In this document: one piece after another, positions 35,649 to 47,414 of the stretch
Layout of the letters: every line of letters begins with the position of its first letter
Position numbering within the stretch: position 1 is the stretch's first letter
Assembly: GCF_030272615.1 (NCBI RefSeq)
Contig: NC_081415.1
Coordinates: 629,651,240-629,715,239 of the forward strand
DNA length: 64,000 bases
Direction: 5' to 3'
From: Cryptomeria japonica
Taxonomy: Eukaryota; Streptophyta; Pinopsida; Cupressales; Cupressaceae
Made by a program: the position numbers and the translations under genes
The notes under the pieces: generated by a model
What the model was told of the DNA's origin: nothing
Database searches by the model: none
The model's input: only the letters and a program-made list of their open reading frames with translations

Positions 35649-36782
35649 TCAATTTGATGAAGAACATCCTGTCGGTGGAGCATTGCTCTGTCCTGCCGGT
35701 GAAGCATTTGTTGGTTCTACCGATGGAGGAGTAACCCCAATATTTAGATCACCTTTTCTAAACCATTGTTTTGAAAATTCTTGCTTAACCTCTTCAACCT
35801 TTTCTTTACCTTTCAAGCTAGTGCTTTTGTTATCTACCGGTGTACCTTTACTTCTACAAAATTTAGCAATATGACCAATCTTGTTACATGCATAACAAGT
35901 TACATTATTTTTCTGAATAGCTTTCCCATAACCTATTCTAGTTTGTGTTCTGCATTTATTTGATAAATGACCAAATCTTCCACAAACATAACATCTTACA
36001 TTCATTCTGCAATTTTCAGAGTTATGACCAATTTTGTTGCATTTGGTGCATTGAGCGGTGGGAGGATTGATGTTCTGATAATTCCTAGATCTACATTCAT
36101 TTGCCCTATGACCATATTTATTACAGTTAAAGCATTTTCCATTGAATTTGTAAGTATTAGAGGTTCTTACCGGTTTGCTTTGATCCTGGGTATTTGCAGT
36201 ACCGAAGCTTTCTCCAACTTCAAATCCAACTCCAGAAGTGTCACCTTTGGGTTTTTGATTCTTCAATAAGGTACCAAGTTCTTCTGAGCTTTTCTTGAAT
36301 TTTTCTTTGTGTTGATTTGCAGTTTTCAATTCCCTTTCCAAGATCTCTTTTTGTCTCATTAGTTCATTCGAGTCATTTTGAGTGTGCATCAGATCTGTCT
36401 TCAATATATCATTTTCATAGCTAAGTCTTGTGTTCTCATTTGCTGCATCACTTAGTCTTCTGGTCAATTCTTCTTCATTCCTCTTTCTGTCTTCAATCTC
36501 TTTGCAAAATCTCATAGTCATATCCTGCATTTCATTTTTTGTTGTCATGATCTCTTGTTTCAATTTTCTTATCATATCATTTAGTGATTCCTTTTCATCA
36601 TTTTCATTTTGCAATTTTTCACAAAGTTCTCTTCTCTTGTTTCTTGTAACAGTAAGATTTTCTTGAAGTGCCTGAATAATGTCCTGAGCTACTTTTAAAT
36701 CATCTTCTAATTTGATATTTTTCAACTTCTCTGCATCATAGTCAGTAAGAGCTCCTTCAAGTTGCTTCATCAGATTTTCCAT
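35649..36782 (-). CDS. Element C ORF1: intact coiled-coil gag-like protein with four CCHC knuckles
   Basis: 377 residues, the only fully open gag-like frame in the window. Residues about 1-175 are rich in E, K, L, N and D with heptad spacing (coiled coil, probably oligomerising). Four zinc knuckles of the CX2CX4HX4C type follow: C217/C220/H225/C230, C245/C248/H253/C258, C264/C267/H272/C277 and C296/C299/H304/C309. All ligands are present. A K/E-rich segment and a Ser/Pro/Thr/Asn tail end the protein. Knuckles of this type bind nucleic acid in retroelement nucleocapsids (family knowledge). No capsid (UBN2-type) domain is recognisable upstream, unlike ordinary Copia gag. The start ATG at 36782-36780 is 57 bases downstream of the primer site, equivalent to the A and B starts. 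Homologues lie at 5718-6866 and 11303-12579. Confidence 0.9.
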   Translation of the reverse strand: MENLMKQLEGALTDYDAEKLKNIKLEDDLKVAQDIIQALQENLTVTRNKRRELCEKLQNENDEKESLNDMIRKLKQEIMTTKNEMQDMTMRFCKEIEDRKRNEEELTRRLSDAANENTRLSYENDILKTDLMHTQNDSNELMRQKEILERELKTANQHKEKFKKSSEELGTLLKNQKPKGDTSGVGFEVGESFGTANTQDQSKPVRTSNTYKFNGKCFNCNKYGHRANECRSRNYQNINPPTAQCTKCNKIGHNSENCRMNVRCYVCGRFGHLSNKCRTQTRIGYGKAIQKNNVTCYACNKIGHIAKFCRSKGTPVDNKSTSLKGKEKVEEVKQEFSKQWFRKGDLNIGVTPPSVEPTNASPAGQSNAPPTGCSSSN

Positions 36783-36838
36783 CTTTATCGGTGTCGAGAT
36801 CTTCCTTAAGCTATTAGGCTTTTGAAAATAGAGGACCA

Positions 36839-36851
36839 GGCTCTAATACCA
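36839..36851 (-). other. Element C primer-binding site
   Basis: The minus strand reads TGGTATTAGAGCC two bases after the LTR, initiator tRNA-Met type and identical to that of B. Confidence 0.87.
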
Positions 36852-36853
36852 AT

Positions 36854-37752
36854 TGTTAGGGTTCCCACAGATACTGAGAGGGGGGGCTGAATCGGTATCT
36901 ATCCGGTTATGAAATTTTCTTAAAACTGAATATGCAGAATATAAAGTAACAGTATACCGGTATGCAAGAATTAATGCAAATAATAGAATCAAAAGCATCC
37001 ACATGAAAAGAACACCATAACACAAGATGTTTAACGAGGAAACCCGGTGTGGGAAAAACCTCGATGGGATTTGTGACCCACAATATTCACTTACTGGCCA
37101 ATAAGAGAATATTACTTACAATAGGGGCCAACACATGCAGGAAGGCCAACTGCCTAGAGCTCACTGCTCAATAAGAAGTCACACTAACTTACAATGAGGA
37201 TTTACACAAATCCAATATTTTGTACTGCTTTACAATAGCATCTTCAATGCCAGATTCAGTACCGGTTCTTGCTCTGTTCTTTACATATACCCTTGACCTA
37301 CAATTCGCACATTAGGTCTGCCTTATAATTTATTTATTACATTCTATCCATATCCTACAAATGCCTACAATGATCTCTTTTATATACAAGAGTCATTTTA
37401 CAATTTGCCAAGTCGGCTTACAATGATAAACAAAATATTACATATCAAAAATCCTGTCAGCCTCTATGCCGGTATACATATTTCCTTCTATGCTTGTGTA
37501 CATCTTCTGTGCCGGTATACATCTTCTATGCTGGTGCTAGTGTAGATTGATTTTGTTGATGCCAGAGCATTGTTCTGTTTGAGTAATGTTTTGCCAATAT
37601 AGTGTCTTGTCGGTGCCATAGGATTGCAAGGTTGCTTGTGTAATTCTTTTCCGGTATAGTGTCTTGCCGGTGCCATAGGATTGCAAGGTTGCCATCAATG
37701 ACAAAACCTTCAATCACACACAATGTCTTATTGGAGTGTCCATATGCCAACA
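36854..37752 (-). repeat. Element C 5' LTR
   Basis: 899 bp, same length as the left LTR with scattered substitutions. It is bounded on the right by the GTGAT duplication at 37753-37757. Confidence 0.94.
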
Positions 37753-38187
37753 GTGATCCGGTGTGGGCACATTCATTGTCAGTCATCTCTTCACATGGTG
37801 ACTGCATCTTTATTCGGTGTGAGTCCTGCTGTTCTGCATCCACACAACATATAGGTGACCTGTACATCGTTCTCCTCATATGTTGATGTGATTTAGGTAG
37901 CATTTTGCCTCTTCATCACAAACAACAACTCAAGCACCTTGCTCATCCTATTTGTACACTAGTCATAAGCTTGCTAGTTGGCAACTACTCACTATCAACA
38001 CAACTCTTACCCGCTGACATCCTTTCCTTATCGGTGATAGACTATACCGGTAACCTATTCATTTCATCCATACAAGTCAAACACTAACTTGTGTATCGGT
38101 GACTCCAGTGATCATTCCTCTGAATGATATTCTATTCTTTACCGGTAACCTGCAACACTAGTTGATATCAATGACATCATGTCAACA

Positions 38188-38632
38188 ATACTCCCATACT
38201 GGTTGACATCAATGACAACACAATGCCAACTCGACAGCATTCTAGAAAGCTCAAATAAATAGAAAATCAAACCTCAAACTATAGAGAAATTTTGACCAAT
38301 CAGAAAAGTCAATGAAACAATATATTATACCTATCATACCATATACCAATGCATAAATAATATAAAATAATATTTACCAAACTTACCAAGCTCACAACCA
38401 ATGGTAAAATAGGGTAGGTAGAATAAACAATTAATTAAATAACCAAGTGGGTAAAAATGAATTAAAATAATATAATCAATCAATATAAATAAAACCATGG
38501 GCACAATTAATTATAAAAGCCCATTAATTAAATAATCAAAGAAATATAAATAAATACCCACATAATATTAAAACCACAACAAATAATTAAATAAGTAATA
38601 ATTAATACTCAATCGTAATTGTGGGATGCAAA
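38188..38632. other. No gene seen; AT-rich junction region
   Basis: The first about 70 bases may be internal sequence of E. The rest is AT-rich and resembles 40960-41160 in composition. Confidence 0.45.
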
Positions 38633-39529
38633 ATTACTAATCTAATCCTCTTTGTGAATCTGCCACAGGCTGTAAACAGAAGATTAGTAGTAAAATTAAA
38701 TCAACAAAAAAAAAATAGAAACTCAAAACTTGACAGAGGCCATTACGTGATACTAGCGATTGTGTGATACTTACAGACTGAATGCATAAATCTGACAGAC
38801 CGAATGTGTTACATTATCTGGTCGATTGTGTAGCACTAACAGCTCGATTGCATGACAGAATGCAGACAACAAAAAAAATTAAAAACTAAAAAAAACAAAA
38901 AAAACAAGACCTGATAAGGAACCTGCGCAACCAATTGTGAAGCTCTAGCCAAATTCCTCATCATCCATTCAATATTGATTAGATTATATTTAACTGTATA
39001 AGAAAGAACTAGGCTATTATATATGTCTAAGGCCAGTTGTTCCTCCGAATATTGTATCAATTTTTTGCATGGAGAACTTTTTGATATCGGTTGGCTTCTC
39101 TCCTTTGTTGTTTCGTCCTTCTTGCACCTGAAATCTTGAACTGAACTTTTCTTTCCATAAACAATGTTAATCAAATTATGAAATAAAAAGAAATTTGATC
39201 CTGGATTAACCAATTTTAAGACAGAATTAAACAGAACAGATAACAGACGGAAGAAAAAATTAAACAGCAAAGCTTCCTGCGAATGTGTGATTCCAAAAGG
39301 GCGATTGCGTGATCTAGACAGGGCGATTGTGTGACCGTATTTGAATGAATGTGTGACCCCGAAGGGTCGAATGCGTGATTCTATCTATACGATTGTGTGA
39401 TGATGTAAGCTTTATTGTGTGATAGAAAATCTTTTCTTGAAATTTGTGCAACCTGCAAAAAAAATGAAAAATCCGCACAATCTGCAAAAATCACACAGAA
39501 CACAAAAAAAGGTTAAATTGTTGTTAGTT

Positions 39530-39545
39530 CACATCGGGTTCACCA
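39530..39545 (-). other. Element I primer-binding site
   Basis: The minus strand reads TGGTGAACCCGATGTG three bases from the LTR, identical to J at 61193-61178. tRNA not identified. Confidence 0.65.
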
Positions 39546-39548
39546 AAA

Positions 39549-40959
39549 TGTAAAGCATGTAAAATTCATCTTCTATTAGCAACAAAGTAATCAATTAGAA
39601 ACAAGGGAAATCACGAATCCCTATCCTAATCAAAGAATTTAACAAACTAACAATGAAAATGATAAAACCAAGCAAAATAGGAATTATAAATGAATATCAA
39701 TGAAAACTCCCTATTCTGTGATTGCGTAGAACTTCCATTGCTCTTCTCCTCTTCATGGTATGATGGCTCTCAGATATTGCATTGGTAACCTGCAAGTGAC
39801 ACAGAGATTCAAAGTTCGTGATTGTTGAAAATGGAGATTGGATGCTCAATTTATAGAAAATTGGAGAAGATTGATTGAAAGGTGGAACAAATTGATCAAG
39901 AGGCGTGAACTCAAGTGAGCTCAAATGAAAATTGATAGTTGAACCACTGATTGTAGGAGTGAAACTCAATAGATTGAATAGATTAATTGAGTCAATTGAT
40001 TGAGAAAAAGCTGACTGAAAGAAAAAAAAGAATGATTGGAGGAAATAAAAAGGATGACACAGAGAGCTTACTTTAGAAAAAGCTAACTGAAAGATGGAAA
40101 TAGAATTTGAAGAGATAAATGATTTAATTAATTAATTGATTGAATTAATTAATTTAGCATGTGCTTGCATTTAGATTTAGATTATTAATTTAATCTTTGC
40201 ATGAGATATTATTCAAATAATTGAATTTATTAATTCAATTTAGCATTTGAATATATTTAGAACTTGACTTTGATTTTCAATTTGGTTTTTGAAATCATGC
40301 ACATGTTATTGAATTTGGAAGAAAATAGAAGAATATGAAATTAAATGAAATTAGAATTTGGGGATTTGGAATTGGAAGAATTAATTAGTTAATTAAATAA
40401 TTTAAAGAAACTATTTAATTATGCTAGAAATGGACTTTAATTAAATAATAAAGATTATTTAATTTAAATGATTAAAATCACAATTAACTAAATAATAAAT
40501 ATTTAATTAATATTTAGAAGAGGGTTGAATGATTAAATGATTAGAGATAGAAATTGAGAATTAATTTATTTAATAATAAAGATTATTTAAATTGGGGAAT
40601 TAATCATAATTAATTAAATAATAAACATTTAATTAATATTTAGAAAATGATGAAAATGATTAAATGATGATAGAATAGGAAATAGAAATTGAGAATTAAT
40701 TTATTTAAATAATAAAGATTATTTAAATTAGGGAATTAACCATAATTAATTAAGTAATAAATATTTAATTAACATTTAGAAAATGGTTAAAATGATTAAA
40801 TGATGATAGAAATAGAAAATAGAATAATTAGTAAGATTATGAGGAAATATGGAATTAGAAGAATAAGATTAATTAACTTAATTAAATAATTAAAGAATTA
40901 TTTAATCAACTAGACGAATAATTAGTACATGATCAATGAGACATTTTTAGGTGTCTACA
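39549..40959 (-). repeat. Element I 5' LTR
   Basis: About 1.41 kb. The plus strand runs TGTAAAGCATG to GGTGTCTACA. The right half (about 40390-40920) is a series of AATTAAATAATAAA/TATTTAATTAAT palindromes. Confidence 0.78.
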
Positions 40960-41639
40960 ATAATAATGATATTAAATTATTAATTTAAATATAAAACCAA
41001 GAATAATTAATAATAATAATCACCCATTTATTTTAAAATATTTATATCAACTATTTATTTAATTTATTATTATAAACTAGATATTAATCCATTAATTTAA
41101 TTTAACACTATTAAACTATATAAATCAGTCTAATTAATTAATTAATTAATTAATAATTAAATCAAACAATAATCACAATACTACACAACAAGAATAACCC
41201 AAGGAATCACTAGACACTAAACAACAACTCACACCAAGACACTATACCAACATGGGTAATCAACTTAAACCTAGAGTATAGAGTGGGTTTTCATGTCATC
41301 TCTGATCAACTTGCCATTGGAATAAGGCATGCTCAAACCTGTGAATCCAGGTGGATTCGATGTTTGGTACCTGCAAATCTATCATCACCAACTCAAGTAC
41401 AACAACATATATAATAACATATATCATAAATAAGTAGGCAAGTGATGAGAATCACAACATCATATCATACTCGCAATGAATGATATGACATCGTCTCTAT
41501 CATGAATACACTTAGAAGACAGTCATGACAACCAAGAACTATCATAATCATCATCATGAAATAGGGTTAGTACATAGTATGATACATCATATCACTTTAA
41601 ATTAGACCAATCTATATCAATATGATATATTGTTGTACA
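40960..41639. other. No gene seen
   Basis: AT-rich sequence including a (TTAA)-rich run at 41130-41160. Nothing supportable. Confidence 0.5.
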
Positions 41640-43207
41640 AAAGAGCAAGATGACTCAAGGAGGGGCACTATAGTTTGTTCAATTCACCATGCTAACTTTT
41701 TTGCAAGATTTGTTCAATTAGCAATCACTAATTAGGCTAGATTGCAAGATTAATCAATTATACCCTTAATATGGTTGATTCATTGCAATTTATTTAATCA
41801 ACAATTTTTAATTTGTAACTCATACAAATGTGTCACGTTTAGAAACAAATGCGTCACACTTAGGATTTCACAGTTTTAGATCATTTTTGAATAGTCAAAT
41901 GTGTTAGGTTTAAGTTCAATTTCATTAGGAATGGAAACAAATGTGTTAAAACAAAGCACAATTGTGGTATAAATATAATTGACAGCCAATTTCATTATTG
42001 AAACCCTCAAATGTGTTGCCAAAACCTACAACACTACAAATTCACAAATTTGATAAAAAAAATTGGATGTCTTCACATAGGGTTCACCAAAAATGTCGTG
42101 TGGAAAAATAGGAAAAACTTGCAAAGAATGTTAGAGAAACCATAAAAACCAAGTTCTATGGAAAATGCCTACACAATTAATGAAGATACGAATTCAAAAC
42201 ATAAAAAAAATAATCCAATCAAACCATCCAAATGTCGAACTTGCCATTTCTCTAGTGTTCTTCTTAATCTTCTTGGAAATTGCTCTCAGACTTTGAGAGT
42301 GCACAAGACAATTTGAAAGAAAAAGATAATGATGCGATTATGATAAGAAGATATTGAGGGCGTGGTTGTAAAAAATGGGGATTCGATTCATAATTTATAG
42401 ATAATTGAGGATTGATGGATGTTTAGGATTGATTTGGTTTTTGGGAAATTAATGATTATGATTTCATGAGAGGGATAATTAAGTGAAGAAAGAGATAGTG
42501 AAAATGGGAAAGTGTAAGAGGTAAGTGGAGAGGACATAAGAGTCAAGTGGGAAAGAAAATGGAAAATGGAAGAGTTAAGAGACAGGAAAATTAGCAAGAA
42601 AAAGAGTTAAGTGGGGAGTGAAATTGGCATATTAGAGTGAGAGATTTGGAAAATTAAGTGATAAGTGGAGAGAAAGAATGGAAAGTTAGTGAGTTAAGTG
42701 GTGTTGAAAATAAATAAATAAAAATTTATTTATTTCACCCATATTTGACAAGATAATTAAATAAATTAAAAATTTATTTAATTATGAGGATTTGAAATTT
42801 AAAGATTAAATAATTTAAACAATCATTTAATCTTGGAGGAATAATTAGTTAGGGTAATTATTAAAGTGGGATTAAATAATTAAGTGAATTATTTAATTGT
42901 AGAAAAATAATTAGATTGAGTAATTAATGAATCGAGGTGAATTGATGAAAGAGAGATAATGATAGACATTTATTTTTTTATTTAATTTTTTAACCCAAGA
43001 TATCCCCGTGACCTAGCCCAAATGATAGACATTAATTAAATAATGAAGAATATTTAATTATTGGTTTAGAAAAACAATAATTAATTAGTTACAAATTATT
43101 TAATTAGAAGAAATTAGAAGAAGAATGTTAGTACTTATTTAATTAGCTTAGACAAAAAGTTAGTGAAAAATGTTATTGAAGACCTAGCACAATTTTCAGT
43201 GTCTATA
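41640..43207 (-). mobile_element. Element L: truncated J-related LTR element
   Basis: The LTR is 42094-43207 on the minus strand (TATAGACACTGAAAATT to CACACGACA). The primer site at 42089-42074 reads TGGTGAACCCTATGTG, one base from J and I. Leader sequence at about 41640-42073 has AAATGTGTCACG-type repeats (41820-42010) and CTAATTAGGCTAGATTG motifs also seen in fragment M (2690-2830). No second LTR was found. The left edge is uncertain. Confidence 0.65.
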
Positions 43208-45519
43208 GTATGTATTGGAGATTGTTGATGCCAATTGAACCTTTATAATGTGAATGCACTAATGAATGAGTATTTGATTGATCACGTGCTCATGTAAATA
43301 TAATTTTTTTAATGTAAGTTGCCTATGTGGTTGGTCTAGGAAAATTTTCTTTATTCATATTCTGGAAAGATCTAAGTTTGTTTGCAATAATAATTGGGCA
43401 ATTAATGAAGATTGTTTCCATAATTTACATTATTTCCTTTGAAGATTGCACTATTCTTGTGATATTGAAAATTATTTAGTTATACAAGACTTAGTAAATT
43501 TGAGATCTATCTACTTATAATACATGGCATTTGTAATAGAAGTTTCAAAATTAATCTTTTGAATACCTTATCTCTTCTTGCCATGTCTTTTGACATTTTT
43601 TATGTACTAGTGGTTAATATAAGTTCATATAAAAGGGCATACAAAATATTGAATATTAGATGACAAGTCATTGTTTCCAGCTACACGTATTTTTAGATGC
43701 TAGATTAGGAATTATAAATTTTTAGTTAAAGAGTTGCATGAAATTCAAATATATTATTGATATAACCCTTATTGTAGGATTCCAACAAGAACACAATTAT
43801 AGGTCCCTTTTTGAAATAACAAAATACAATGTACAATTAAGTTATCCAACAAATAAGACCTAACTATCGAAGCCTTAGGGTAATTATTTTCTACTTTGGA
43901 ATTTGATTTCCTTTTAGGAGAGGTGAGATAATTAGTATTTCATCTATGTTGAGATGCATGTCAAAAAATCTATCAATAGATTGACACTAGAAGAAGGGCT
44001 CAATTTGGAATCTAAAAAGAAGATTATCACTTAGTCTTGATCTACAGAAGAATATTTTGAATTGCTACATCTTGAGTAGGATCAATGTGTTACTTCCAAA
44101 AAATGTAGGTTCATAATCCTACAACATAAAAAATTGTGCTCCTGATGGTGTGACCCCAGTTTCATGCTTTGTTTGGCTCTAGTGTCCACTCCCCTAGTTC
44201 TTTTGAGAACCATTTACAACTTGGCCTTGCCTCCAAATCAAGATATATGTTATGCATTATCTCAAACCTTCACCAATGACCCTAAGCCTGAACCATTCAT
44301 CAAATGTTGAAGCCAAGATTAGGTTTTGAATCCTTGTCCTTGCCACTTGTTGCTTTGATTTAAATGAGAGATAGTCAAATTAGTGTATTTTTAGTCATTT
44401 AAAAGGCTTGTAAAGGGTTGGGTTTTTTTTCATTTAGTCATCATTTTCACCAACACGTGAAATTTGATAAATTATGTATAGTCATTGGAAATAATTTTCC
44501 ATGACGATTCCAATGAGTAGTTGGGCATATAGGTTTGATCCTCATATTAGAGCATTTTTTAATCATTAGGTGCAAATGTAAAAAAAATCGGCCATTTAGT
44601 GAGAAATTGACTGCCAAATATCTTTTAAATGGTAGTTTGAATTGAGCACTGCTTTTTGCAAAATGCATGTTTTCACATTCTCCACACAATAGATCTTGAT
44701 GCATTGTAAAAATAACTGTTATAAAATGCCAAAAATTGGGGGGAGGGGTCACCTAATATTGAATCAAGGGGGTATCTTGAGTCATGCCTACAAGCACTTC
44801 CATGAGTCATGTCATGATCAATTCCATACCTTTTTCTATGTGTATTTATCTTCAAAAGATGTCTTGAGTCATGCCTTTGAGTATTTACATGGAGTTGTGC
44901 CTTTGAGCACTTCCACACATTCTTGAAGCATTATGGAGGTAAACAATGTAGTCCATTGACATGCATTGTGACCTCAATACTTGTTGCTACATATGAATCC
45001 ATAAATGCTTCACAAAAATCATGAGCGGTTCCTTGCAACAATATATGCATACCATTTTTCAACATTGTAAGTTTGGAAACCAATATGACAACATTCAATC
45101 TTTCAATCATATGCAAACTTCAAAGACATTGATATCATTGATTCACTTCCTACATATGGACAAAATGGGAAGTCACCTTGCACACGTGTGGTGTTCAGTG
45201 AGTGTGGATCATTTTCAAAATCTAGTGTTGAGTATTTACGAACACTATAGGCATCACCTTATGAAAGGGCTACATAGTCTCTAATTTCTCTCCAATGGAG
45301 GTAAATATTCATTGTACTTGTGCAAACAATTAGTCCTTGGGGGGAGGTAATGATTCCTTTCTTCTATGACATAACTTCTTCACTTGTACATTTTTTATTG
45401 TAATATTTATCATTTTGGAGAGGAGTTTTGTTCCTAGTGTTTTTTCTCCTTTACTCTTCTTTGTAGTAGAGACTTGTCATCATGCATATATTACTCCCTA
45501 AGTTTCACTTAAGGGGGGA
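43208..45519 (+). other. No clear gene; probable decayed interior of element N
   Basis: No domain is recognised in any frame. Purine-rich runs (ggggggaggta near 45338, aaggggggat at 45511) and a short duplicated phrase (gagtcatgcct, gagcacttcca; 44776-44930) fit a retrotransposon 3' interior. Open frames at 44447-45284 are short and overlap on both strands, so I do not call them. Confidence 0.4.
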
Positions 45520-46000
45520 TGTTAAAGTGTAAATATTGTCTTTATCTACCTAGTTAAGATATCACCTTTACTAGCATAGACCTATTTAGACATAAACTTA
45601 AGTAAACCTAGGCATTTTAGTCTTTTGTCTCACCTAGTCTAGTTGAGAAATATGTACTCCCTTTTGGATACACCTATTATATCTTGTTTTTCCACTTGCA
45701 TGAGAACATGCCACTTTCCTCACAAGTGTCACACCTATGTAGGGGTAGTCAGTAGTTGTTCCCTAACTTCTCACTTCTCTTGCTTGCCTATATATACAAG
45801 CCTATTATGTAAATTTTAGTTCACTTTGATAACATTCATCTATCTTTTGTGTGCTAATAATTGGTGGTTTTGTCTTTTCTTTTAGATTTTGGCTAATCCC
45901 AACTCTCCCCGCATATTGTACTTGATTTTTTTTTATTTGGGTTTGTTAGAAGTGTGTGTTAATACACTTTATTGGTTTTGATGCATATTTTTCTTACAAT
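45520..46000 (+). repeat. Element N: probable 3' LTR (right edge uncertain)
   Basis: The purine tract AAGGGGGGA abuts TGTTAAAGTGTAAATATTG at 45520. TATATATA at 45789-45796 suits the U3 promoter position. The right end was placed near ...TTCTTACA at 45998 without a confirmed duplication. Confidence 0.45.
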
Positions 46001-47414
46001 GTAGGATATCATTGTGCTATGTTAGAAAATGTATATGTATCTTGTTACCACTAAATTAAAACAATGGATTTTATTCACTTATGGATTGTTAGGTAGGGGT
46101 AGGAGATAAGAATAAAGGTTTTCAAATTTTTGGAGTTGTATGCATAAGTTGCTTGATTGAAAAACATATGACATTTTCTTCTTGTTCTCATTAAGAATTG
46201 TAATCAAGGGACTACATTTGCATGACTCTTGGCATCCTTCAGTTCACATGTAACTTGTTTTAAGCTTTCTTATCACTTTTAGAGTTGAGGATTTCTTGTT
46301 AGGTTAGAATTTTACCACACGTTCAATTCTAATGTTTCATATATTCTTTGTAGACTTGGAATACTTGACCAACCTTGATTACTTCACTTTCTTGTTTGAC
46401 ATTTTCAAGGTTGGAAGTTTGGGTGGGGATTGTTGGGTGGACCTATCTAACCATATGTTAATTCTACACTCCATATATTAAAGTCATAAATTTGTAGACC
46501 ATAGTGTACCTAGATTCATTTGATCAATCAAATTATTTCTACTTCCTCGTGTCTAGTGAACTTGCAAATTTGTCAAAAGACCAATAAAATTTGATAGAGC
46601 TTGCCATGCATCCACTCTTAAATCCTTTGGGCCATAATCTATGTCACTACCAAGACACATGTATTAGACCTTGATTCAGTTGAGCACCACCTTATAACAA
46701 TGGACTTGAGAGTATAATGAATACCATAGAAATTTATTTCCAAAGAGCTTGGTGAGAAGTTTTGAATCCTATGGGAAACTTGAGTCTCAAGGTCTAAAGG
46801 AGTAATTATCTTGAACATGTGACGTTTTATGTCAATTTTATTTGTCCTTCACAATATTCAACATTATTATAATATCAATAACATACTTCGACTCCTTGCT
46901 TTGTTCCTTTTGTATAGTACATTGTGTTTAAGAAATAAAGAAAAGATTTGCATTTTTTTGAAATTTCATGGTTGATTGTTGCATTACACTAAATGAGAGT
47001 ATCTATTATTGTGCCCATTGCACATCATGTGTGATTGCTAGTTTAAATGTTGGTTGGCATTCAATGGTCTTCGTCACTCCAATCTTATCTTTTCTATTCA
47101 ATATATTTTCACTTAGTTTGATAGTTGAATGACAATTTTTAGTTATTGTTCACACTTGAGAACATGTGTGTCTGGTATTAAATGAGCAATCTAAAAAAAT
47201 ATTAAACAATAATCGTGATTTTGCTAAAATCAAATTTCATCAAGTCTCTTTTTTTATTTCTTGATTTTAAATTATCATTATAAAATATAACAAAATTGAA
47301 ATTGGTCTTTCCTCTTTTGATGATAATATGATAAAGAGAAAGTTTAAGATTTGACCTATGCTACAAGATAAGAAATGGGCTAAGTATATGTTAGCCATTT
47401 GGAGGAGTTGATTA
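46001..47414. other. No gene seen; one possible further LTR start
   Basis: GGGTGGGGAT followed by TGTTGGGTGG at 46421-46440 resembles a polypurine tract plus LTR start, but no partner LTR was found. Confidence 0.35.

Larger units (their letters stand above)
31048..37752 (-). mobile_element. Element C: non-autonomous Copia-type LTR retrotransposon with intact ORF1
   Basis: 6,705 bp with two 899-bp LTRs (31048-31946, 36854-37752) and a perfect GTGAT duplication. It is read on the minus strand: primer site at 36851-36839, ORF1 36782-35649, ORF2 35343-32153, then a 3' non-coding region with a polypurine tract before the left LTR. It is the most compact and best preserved of the three relatives. 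No pol domain. It inserted into the LTR of E. Confidence 0.96.
29474..38187 (-). mobile_element. Old minus-strand Copia-type LTR E, split by element C
   Basis: On the plus strand it begins TGTTAGACAC at 29474. It carries the CCACTAAGAGGGGGGTGAAT signature (complement of the family LTR 3' end) and a hairpin motif near 29640, and ends TGTCAACA at 38187. Removing C and one duplication copy leaves about 2.0 kb. Right of 38187 the sequence looks like a degenerate purine tract on the minus strand (AGTATGGGAGTAT) and a scrap of internal region, so this is the 3' LTR of a truncated element rather than a clean solo LTR. I could not find a matching target duplication. Confidence 0.65.
38633..40959 (-). 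mobile_element. Element I: truncated J-family LTR element (5' LTR plus leader)
   Basis: The 5' LTR is 39549-40959 on the minus strand, starting TGTAGACACCTAAAAATG. The primer site lies at 39545-39530 (TGGTGAACCCGATGTG). A leader homologous to J follows: aattactaatctaatcc at 38633 matches aattaatctaacactaatcc at 60229. Short repeats of the type CGATTGTGTGAT lie at 38745-38850 and 39290-39425. The rest of the element is missing, with no second LTR nearby. No coding region survives. The open frame at 38836-39270 spans the leader and is probably chance. Confidence 0.75.

Noticed and set aside
32391-35874. Plus-strand open frames opposite C ORF1 and ORF2
   Set aside because: Shadows of the minus-strand coding regions. 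They lack start context and homologues in A or B.
44447-45284. Overlapping short frames on both strands
   Set aside because: No domain, no conserved pattern, mutually overlapping. Probably chance in the decayed interior of N.
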